Part shown: positions 57,601 through 64,000 of the stretch, piece by piece | How the letters are laid out: each line of letters begins with the position of its first letter | Position numbering within the stretch: position 1 is the stretch's first letter | NCBI GenBank assembly: GCA_945859605.1 | Contig: OX243817.1 | Coordinates: forward strand, 18,211,884 to 18,275,883 | DNA from: Lumbricus rubellus | Taxonomy: Eukaryota; Annelida; Clitellata; Crassiclitellata; Lumbricidae | Length of the DNA stretch: 64,000 nucleotides | Direction of reading: 5' to 3' | Program-made: the position numbers and the translations under genes | The notes under the pieces: model-generated | Told to the model about the DNA's origin: nothing | What the model saw: only the letters and a program-made list of their open reading frames with translations | The model's database searches: none

Positions 57601-60600
57601 TTTAAATGAATGTTCTATTTTTTGTTCTTATTTCTGCTGATAAAATGCCTGCTGCCAAATGCATACAGTGATATGTTGCAATTTTCTTTGTTGCCCGGTA
57701 CTGGTATGTCTTTGGTAAAACTATCCAATTGTTTCATGGAACCTTGCAAACTGTTTAGAATCCTGGAAACAGTGGAAAGCAGTATGATTACCTATATTAG
57801 CTGCACTAGAAGTGCTCATCACATGAAACCTGTGTGGTTGATATGTTTTCTAAGTGATGATTAAAGTATACATGTTCCACTGTGCATGATCAAACTAACG
57901 TTTGACTGTAAAGTTTGGTGGTGAATAATGCAGCCTTGCCTGACCTTACCAATGTCTTGGATACAAAGATCTAGATTGCATGCAAAATGATTCGGTAAGT
58001 CATGAGGAAATCATGTTTATATGATGTTGAAAGTTTGCTGAGCATCAAGCTGATCGTTACAAGTACCTTATGAATACTACAGCTGTGAGCAATTAGTTTG
58101 CTGATAGATGTTTATTTTAACCCTTTAATGCCGGAGGGTATTGGATTTCCCATACCATTTACTACCATCTCGGCATTAAAGGATTAAAAGCGTGCTATGC
58201 AGATTTGTGAATGATATATATAATCTGGTTTCGTCACGGTGGCTTGTTTTGTTGCAACAGGACGAGATGCACAGATACTATTCGACGAACAATGTTCCTT
58301 GCGTGTCGAACATCATCGCCGGAACGTTCTGCTGCTCGCAGTTCATGCCGAACCAGCGCTACTACCGCGCGAAGGTCTTGCGCGAAAGCCAGACGCAGTG
58401 GGTGGTGGAGTTCGTCGACAGCGGACTGCAGGAGGTGAAGGATCGGTACCAGCTGAAGGTTCTGCTCCCGCAGTTCGCCAGCCTTCCAATCCAGAGCATC
58501 TCCTGCATCCTTGGCAGCGAATACGGAAGACTGGCTGCGGAGACGTTGAGTGAACTGCTGGCGAAGTGCACGGTGATGGTCTACTTCGTCGGTCAAACCG
58601 ATCGTGGCTACGTCGTTCGTCTGGTCGAGTGTGAAATGAATGCACAGATCCTGCAACAGTTGAATAGGTAGGTCATCGTTTCTGGTCGTGTAGAATAAAA
58701 TATGGTTTGTGAAATTTGAGGTTGCTGTTTTGGTAGGCCCGGTAGAGTAATGGTTAACACGCTGGCCAAGAGTGTGAGAGGTAGCAGGTTCGAGCCCCCG
58801 TTGGGCGGATTTGATTTGTAGGCTGCTATTAGCGCTGTGTAATTGCAAAGCTGTCTTCTGCTCAGTTGGTAGTTAAGTTTAATTAAGATTACTGCATAGC
58901 TTGTAAATGTAAAGTGCAGTGCATCTTGCAGGCGTTTCATTAAAGAAAAGATTATTATTATTGATATCGTAAACCAATATATCAGGTATTGCGTGGATTT
59001 TCAGCGAGTCTTGAACTGTGGAATTTCCCAGACTTAGAAGTGAAAAGTTATGGCTGGCTCTTTCAGCATGCTTTGTAAAAGGACTGACTGAGATAGCATT
59101 TTGAAAATTTTGACATGCTTGATGCACGAGCAATTTGTGTTTTTGTTGTTGTGAACTGAATTTTTTTTAATGAATTTAATTCATACAGGTGAAATAGTGG
59201 ATTGTGCTATTTAATATTTAATTTCGCAAGAGTGGCGTCCCATTTACGCTTGGCTGCATTCATGCACAAATCTGCATTCATGATGTGAGCTGTCACACCA
59301 GGAGATGTCTCACAGTGACTCCAATTAACACCTATTAATATGCGCTAACAATACATAAATACAGAACATTACTATGTATCTGTCCTTATCAGCTGTGCAC
59401 AGCTGTGTGAGTGCAGACCAATTCTTCTGCTATGCAATGACCAGTGTATTTAGACTGCAGGAGTTCAGATGATGTCTAAATCAAGTGACATGTTCAGCTG
59501 TGCATCTGAAAACTTGGCAATTCAATTCAAGCACTTCCACACTTTGAAATATTGCTTGGTGAAGTGCTGTGCACTTTAACGTGGCCAGAAAGCAAACATG
59601 TCTGGTTTAAATCACTGTGACTTTTCTCATGACAGAGATTGCAAAGTGGCCTTACAAAGTGGTTGGACAAAATCATGCTATTGTACTAATTCATGTCAGT
59701 AGTTGTTTCAATTTTTCAGTTGATCCAAATAACTTATCTTAGTCTGATTATAATGTGGTTTGTGCAGAAGTTTGCCGAAGCAAGTCCTGGAAAATGATGC
59801 CAGTCGAGAAATTATCGTCAAACTCCGCAGGTATTTTTTCGTGTGATTTGTGTATAAGTAGTATTTGTGAAGAGCGTTTGTCATATGTTGTTGTTGGACG
59901 TATCATAATCATATTACCTGATACAAGGAAGTTTAGAGAATATTAAGTGCCGTAATTTGCAATTGAGTTTTTTAGTGATTTTAGCATTTATTCTCATGAA
60001 AGTGTTTTTACAGGCATTCCAATTCATGTATTGTTTACCTCAGACCAAGTTTTTAGATGTTGAATATTGATGCATGGATTGAAAATTTTAAATTTTGATT
60101 TGTTGGCGTTATAAGAGTCCATCAGAATGATTTTGGGTGCTGTGAATATGCTTTGATTTGTGAATGATTTGTGTGAGAAGTTGGTTTGACAGAATGATTT
60201 GTGTGAGAAGTTTTTTGAGAAAATGATTTGTGTGATGGTTTGTTTGAATGATTTCATTCTTTGTTGAGAATGTTGTTTTGAGGGATTTTTGAGTTTGCTT
60301 TTCTTCTAGTGATCAATAATGTTTTTGCAATGTAACATGTTCTGCGGTCATCTTACTTCAATGGCAACATTTTTAAACATGGACAAGATGTTTTCTTAAG
60401 TGGCTTAATGTGAAAATGTGTGCGTGTGTAGCCTTCAGAGTGCCAATAATGTCCGACCTGATACGCCTGGATTCAATCAACCAATCCTACCAACGGGACA
60501 GTGGCTGCCATGTTACGTGAGCGCGGTTGAGTCACCAAGCGAGTTCTACTGTCAGTTGTCAGCGACTACTTCAGCGCTCGATGAGCTGATGGAAGAAATC

Positions 60601-63600
60601 GTGCAGCACATGAAATACTCCGCACCTGGACAGGATTCAATACAGAAGGCATCTCTTGGACTTCCAGTGCTGGCCAAATTCAGCACAGATGATCTGTGGT
60701 ACCGAGCCCGAGTTACAGGTGAGCTCGTCAAAATTATGTCAAGTATCATAATTTTCTGCCTTTTAACAAGAGTATTGTTGTAGAGTTTTGTTTGAGGTAT
60801 ATTTTTGTCTCAAGCTCCCAATCCAAGGCACTAGGGAACCCACGTAGGGATCGTTGCAGTGGTCAAGACAGGACACATTGAAGGAGTGGACAAGACTTAG
60901 TATTGAAGTGCAACGATAAAATTTAAAGTATTGAGACCACCTTGTTAAGGTGGTGCAATTGATAGTAGCAGTCGCAGCGGAGCATGCAAATGTGTAGTGC
61001 TTATCATGGTTTAAAAGCATTGTAATTTTCTGTTGTCTTGAGTTTTAATTGAGCATTAACCCTTAAATGCCGGAGGGTATAGGATTTCCCATACCATTTA
61101 CTACCATCTCGGCATTAAAGGGTTAAGCCCTGACTAAGATACATCTGTTTACACGAGATTCCTTGTGTGTTTCAGGCATGCTGAAAGCGTCTAACAAGGT
61201 CGAGGTCTACTTCGTCGATTACGGAAATCGCGACACAGTGTCGGCCGCAGACATCAAACAGATTCCGTCGAAGATCATGTCTCCTCCGGAGATGGCGTTG
61301 AGCTGCACGTTGGCCGGTCTCGTCAACGAAGAGTGCGTCGTGTGGAGCCCCGAAGAGACCGACATGTTCAGTACAATCGTGGAAGAGAAGGAGCTGAAGC
61401 TTTGCCACATGGAAGAGAAGGACCGCGCGGGTCGTTTCGTCGTGCACCTTCTCGACGAGCAGGAGAACGTCAACCGGTCGTTCCTTCGGAGCACGAGGAA
61501 GTTGGCCGCAGGGTACGCGAGTCCGGTGATAAAGTGCAAGAGATTCGATTCCGTTGAAGAAGCGAGTGTTGGTTCGATGGCGCCACCGCTGGCCAGTCGG
61601 CAGATCTCGGCGCCTGTCGGTGTATCGAATCATTCGTCCGGAGATGGTTGGCCGGTGAAGGGCGGCAATGATGCACCACCGAGTGGAAGCTGGAAGCAGA
61701 GACCTAGTGAAGATAGAGCGAGGGAGACGAAAGGCGGTCCTCTCTTTCAGACTGCCATCAAGAACGTGAGAGAGCAGGACAAGGAGAAGGAGGAGCAGGT
61801 GCCGCAGGGTGTCGGCGTTCGGAGGGTGGAGCACGGCCCCGCCGGCCAGAAGGACAGCGGCAAGACGTACGGTTACATACCACTTCGTCCTGGGCAAACG
61901 TTTAGCGCCACCGTCTCGTTTGTCTTCCATCCAGGAAAGTTCTTCTGCCAGAACAAGAGTAACAAGACCTCTCTCGACAACCTCTTGGATCATTTGAATG
62001 CCATGTATGGCAACCTCGGAGACGGTGACAACGGATTTCACATGATCTCGTTGACAAAGGGTCAGGCGTGCTGCGCCAAGTACAGCGAAGATGACGCGTG
62101 GTATCGTGCGAAGGTGCTGACCGCCGACAGCAGTTCTGCCGCCACGGTGCAGTTTGTCGACTACGGAAACGAAGAGACCGTGCCGCTGATGAAAATCCGA
62201 TCGCTGCACGAGAAGTTCTTTCTCGTTCCCGTCCAGTCGATGCAGTGCAGTCTGTACGGCGTGGAACCAGTGCATGGCGAATGGTCCGCGGAGGCGCTCG
62301 ACATGTTCGAAAAGCTGACCGCGGAAGAGGATTTGCTGGTCAAGGTGATTGAAGTTGATACGGTGAGCAACGGATACAAAGTGGAGCTTCTTTTGGGACC
62401 ATCTGTTGGATCGGCGCAGTCGCAGTTGATAAGGGCGGGATTTGCCAAGTCTTTGGTGGCGCCAGTGCAGGAACGAAGCCAACCGACGACCAGCAAAGCT
62501 TCGTCGGAAAGCTATCCTCTGCGTCCGGTCATGAACGTCGGAATGTCGGCCGATGTTTACGTCAGCTTTGTCGTCAATCCAGGACAGTTCTGGTGTCAGC
62601 TGGTACAAGAGGCGACACAACTCGATGCACTGATGGAACGTCTCGGCAGTGAATACGACGGCTTGTCTGCAAATGAATTTGCCTTGGCACGCCCTGCCAT
62701 CGGTCAGCCATGCTGTGCACGGTACGTGATTGGATTATGTTCGACTAGTTTTGGCTTTTTTATTTGAGTTGTTTTCTTTTGTACTTTATGTTTTCCATTT
62801 TTGTTTTGCTTTTTAGCTTGCCTGTTTGAATTTCAGCTTTTGCTTTCTTTACTTCTGGTTTTCATTGATTATTTTAATATTTTATTGCCTTAAGTTCTTT
62901 TCATTTGTTTTGAATTTCAGTTTTTGCTTTCTTTATTTCTGGTTTCCATAAATTACTTTAATATTTAATTGCCTTGAGTTTTTTCATTTTTCTAGTTCTG
63001 TTTTGCTTGTTGTTGACTCATTAACCTAACTTGTGATTCGCTGAGCTTTGTTCCACACTGTTTGAGCATTTGTATGTTTATAAAAAACTAGCTGTACCCA
63101 GCCACGCGTTGCTGTGGCAGAAAATCCCTCCCCCTCCCCTCCCTTTCCTCCTCCCCTTCCCCTCTCCCTCCCCTTCCCCCTCCCTCACACCGTCCTTTAC
63201 TGACAGCGGATATAGCCCAAGAATGTTATAAGGCCGCTTTCGTAATATTCGACTCGCTTATGACGTCACGGGACGCAACCTCATTGATGTATCGTCACTG
63301 TGTTTTACGGGTGAAGACAATTCTGAAATTTTGCAAGCGCGTGGTTTGGTTGAAGTTGCAAATGGCGGACGAACGGATTGCAAAGTTCACTTTTTGTGGA
63401 AAAGGTTGCGTTTTTTCGTGGAAAAGAAATCCTAAGGCACGGTGCTATTAGAATGGAAGGTTTTGGTAAATTTTCACAAAAATCGGTGCGTGAGTTTCGG
63501 CGTGATTGCGTGATAAACTATTGGAAAGTTTCATTTTTATTTATATAGATGTGATCATGTGTCTTTAAAACATTTTGTAGATATTCCGAAGATCTGCAAT

Positions 63601-64000
63601 GGTACAGAGCAACCGTTCTTGATTTCGAGAACATGCAGACGAAAGTGCACTACATCGACTACGGAAATGAAGATTCCGTATCAAACGAGAGCGTTAAATC
63701 AGTGAAACCAGAGTTTGTCGTTCTTCCACCGCAAGCGTTCGAATGCTCGCTTTTGGGAATCGCACCAGTCAGCCGTGGCTCATGGTCCGCCGAAGCAAAC
63801 AACCTGATTACGAAATTAACAGAAGGCAAAACATGCCGCATTGTTGTCCGATCAAGCGACAAAGGATGCTACAAGGTGGAATTGTTTGCGGAGAAGAATG
63901 ACGTGAGCGTCAACAGTGAACTGGTGCACAGCGGACTTGCCGCTGATGCCAACAGAAGCGCAAGGACGGACAGTGGACCACCATCTCAAATGGGAAGAGC
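51626..64000 (+). CDS. Multi-Tudor domain protein (partial, open at right edge)
   Basis: Seven exons join in phase: 51626-52333, 55770-57566, 58261-58667, 59768-59830, 60432-60718, 61176-62721 and 63581 to the window end, 1742 residues so far. An upstream in-frame ATG at 51548 would add 26 residues but has a poor start context. At least seven extended Tudor units are visible, with cores near residues 60-110, 256-306, 645-695, 855-905, 1070-1120, 1383-1435 and 1597-1645. Units 1, 6 and 7 have the full W-Y-R plus VDYGN or IDYGN pattern expected to bind symmetrically dimethylated arginine; unit 5 is WYRA plus VDYGN across an intron; units 2-4 are degenerate. Such proteins (Drosophila Tudor, TDRD1/6-like) scaffold Piwi proteins in germ granules. 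Residues about 380-567 are a Gly-Tyr repeat array. No MYND, LOTUS or helicase domain is seen so far, so no specific orthologue is named. Confidence 0.95.
52793..53001 (-). mobile_element. tRNA-derived SINE, copy 2
   Basis: The minus strand reads GGTGGTGTAGTGGTGC, then GGTTTGAATCCACCTCGCC (weakened B box), GGACCTTGGGCAAGTCCTTC and the tail GAGCCTCTGAGTAGAGAGC ... AGGCGCTATAACAAG. It lies in intron 1 of the Tudor gene, antisense. Confidence 0.88.
54130..54280 (-). mobile_element. tRNA-derived SINE, copy 3, diverged
   Basis: The minus strand has GCAGTGGTGCAGGGG, GGGTTCGAATCCACCTC and CTTCACTCACAATTGCTC in the same order as the other copies, but the tail is missing. It lies in intron 1 of the Tudor gene. 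Confidence 0.75.
54342..54735. mobile_element. 394-bp hAT-type non-autonomous element
   Basis: Inverted ends TAGGGCAGTTCCAAAATCAC and the inverse of TAGGGCAGTACCAAAATCAT are flanked by the perfect 8-bp duplication CTCATCTT (54334-54341 and 54736-54743). The interior repeats CCGTGAATTT-like motifs on both strands and has no coding capacity. It lies in intron 1 of the Tudor gene. Confidence 0.9.
55151..55590. mobile_element. MITE with GTTGTGTTTCCGGTAAC ends
   Basis: GTTGTGTTTCCGGTAAC at 55166-55182 is perfectly repeated in inverse at 55555-55571, each next to a long A (left) or T (right) run that extends the inverted repeat outward. The interior is unusually A/T homopolymeric with CGACC motifs. 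The target duplication is not clear. It lies near the end of Tudor intron 1. Confidence 0.7.
56194..56760 (+). repeat. Coding 33-bp repeat, Gly-Tyr-rich
   Basis: Within Tudor exon 2, six close copies of an 11-residue unit (APGLAGYPTTM) lie at 56397-56591 with period 33 bp (the sixth is 30 bp). More diverged copies ending in GY or GF extend on both sides. The frame is kept throughout. The array separates Tudor units 2 and 3. Confidence 0.95.
58117..58187. mobile_element. TTAA-hairpin element in Tudor intron 2
   Basis: TTAACCCTTTAATGCCGGAG ... CTCGGCATTAAAGGATTAA is 71 bp, bounded by TTAA, with the terminal 16 bp in inverted repeat. It matches the copy at 61056-61126 closely. It ends 73 bp before the next exon. 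Confidence 0.85.
58733..58965 (+). mobile_element. tRNA-derived SINE of a second type
   Basis: The head has GTAGAGTAATGGTTAACACG and a strong B box GGTTCGAGCCC. The body is unlike the 36529 family, and the 3' end is an ATT microsatellite (ATTATTATTATTG) after AAAGAAAAG. It lies in Tudor intron 3. Confidence 0.75.
60150..60245. repeat. Degenerate tandem repeat
   Basis: GAATGATTTGTGTGAGAAG-like units recur three to four times with unequal spacers in the Tudor gene intron before the exon at 60432. Confidence 0.7.
61056..61126. mobile_element. TTAA-hairpin element in Tudor intron 5
   Basis: TTAACCCTTAAATGCCGGAG ... CTCGGCATTAAAGGGTTAA is 71 bp, nearly identical to 58117-58187, with intact TTAA at both ends. 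It ends 49 bp before the next exon. Confidence 0.88.
62824..62990. repeat. 84-bp tandem duplication
   Basis: Two adjacent similar units, each with TTTGAATTTCAG, TTTTGCTTTCTTTA and ATTGCCTT, lie in Tudor intron 6. Confidence 0.8.
63086..63560. mobile_element. Probable interspersed repeat in Tudor intron 6
   Basis: It starts ACTAGCTGTACCCAGCCACG and CGTTGCTGTGGCAG, then a CT-rich run, and ends with AAAAATCGGTGCGTGAGTTT and a TTATATAGATGTGA tail. I recall closely similar terminal motifs as common dispersed repeats in many invertebrate genomes. The class is not determined and no second copy exists in this window. Confidence 0.45.

Noticed and set aside
58740..58812. Functional tRNA gene in Tudor intron
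   Set aside because: It has A- and B-box-like sequence but no full cloverleaf with pairing acceptor ends. The long body and ATT tail show a SINE.
61172..62620. 482-codon open frame on the minus strand
   Set aside because: It is the antisense shadow of the large Tudor exon, which has clear domain homology and splice-consistent phase on the plus strand.

Overview
This is nuclear DNA of an invertebrate animal, probably marine. The evidence is the gene content (a multi-Tudor germline protein, TRAPPC13, DXO, a stathmin-domain protein and an SLC16 transporter), spliced genes with GT-AG introns up to 9 kb, AT-rich non-coding DNA around GC-richer exons, and a dense mix of LINEs, tRNA-derived SINEs, hAT, Tc1/mariner and Harbinger-like elements and TTAA hairpin elements. 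I cannot name the phylum from the sequence alone.

Layout: 1-4600 is non-coding, with a 36-bp minisatellite and a small hAT-type element. An SLC16/MCT-like transporter gene (+, 4822-16296, 3 coding exons) follows; its 9-kb second intron holds a decayed hAT-like transposon and a LINE with an uninterrupted reverse-transcriptase ORF. From 16.3 to 26 kb there is gene-poor DNA rich in TA microsatellites, a Harbinger-like element and a 2.7-kb transposon carrying a nested mariner-like element. A tRNA-Arg(UCG) gene (-) lies near 26.0 kb, then DXO (+, 26577-32289, 7 exons). DXO is convergent with TRAPPC13 (-, 43207-33564, 11 exons), whose intron carries a 2.3-kb hAT-like transposon with an 8-bp target duplication. 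TRAPPC13 is divergent from a STMND1-like gene (+, 45461-47527, 3 exons). After a gene-free stretch, a large multi-Tudor gene (+, from 51626 or 51548, 7 exons seen) runs off the right edge.

The coding genes are single-copy and functionally unrelated: RNA quality control (DXO), vesicle tethering (TRAPPC13), probable microtubule binding (STMND1-like), membrane transport (SLC16) and probable piRNA/germ-granule scaffolding (Tudor). I rebuilt the exon chains by hand from splice sites, phase agreement at each junction and remembered family similarity; no alignment was run. The most unusual points are a Gly-Tyr-rich 11-residue repeat array between Tudor domains, a TRAPPC13 stop codon that lies inside a minisatellite, an open LINE ORF with an altered RT catalytic motif, and a family of about 70-bp TTAA-bounded hairpins at several gene-proximal positions.
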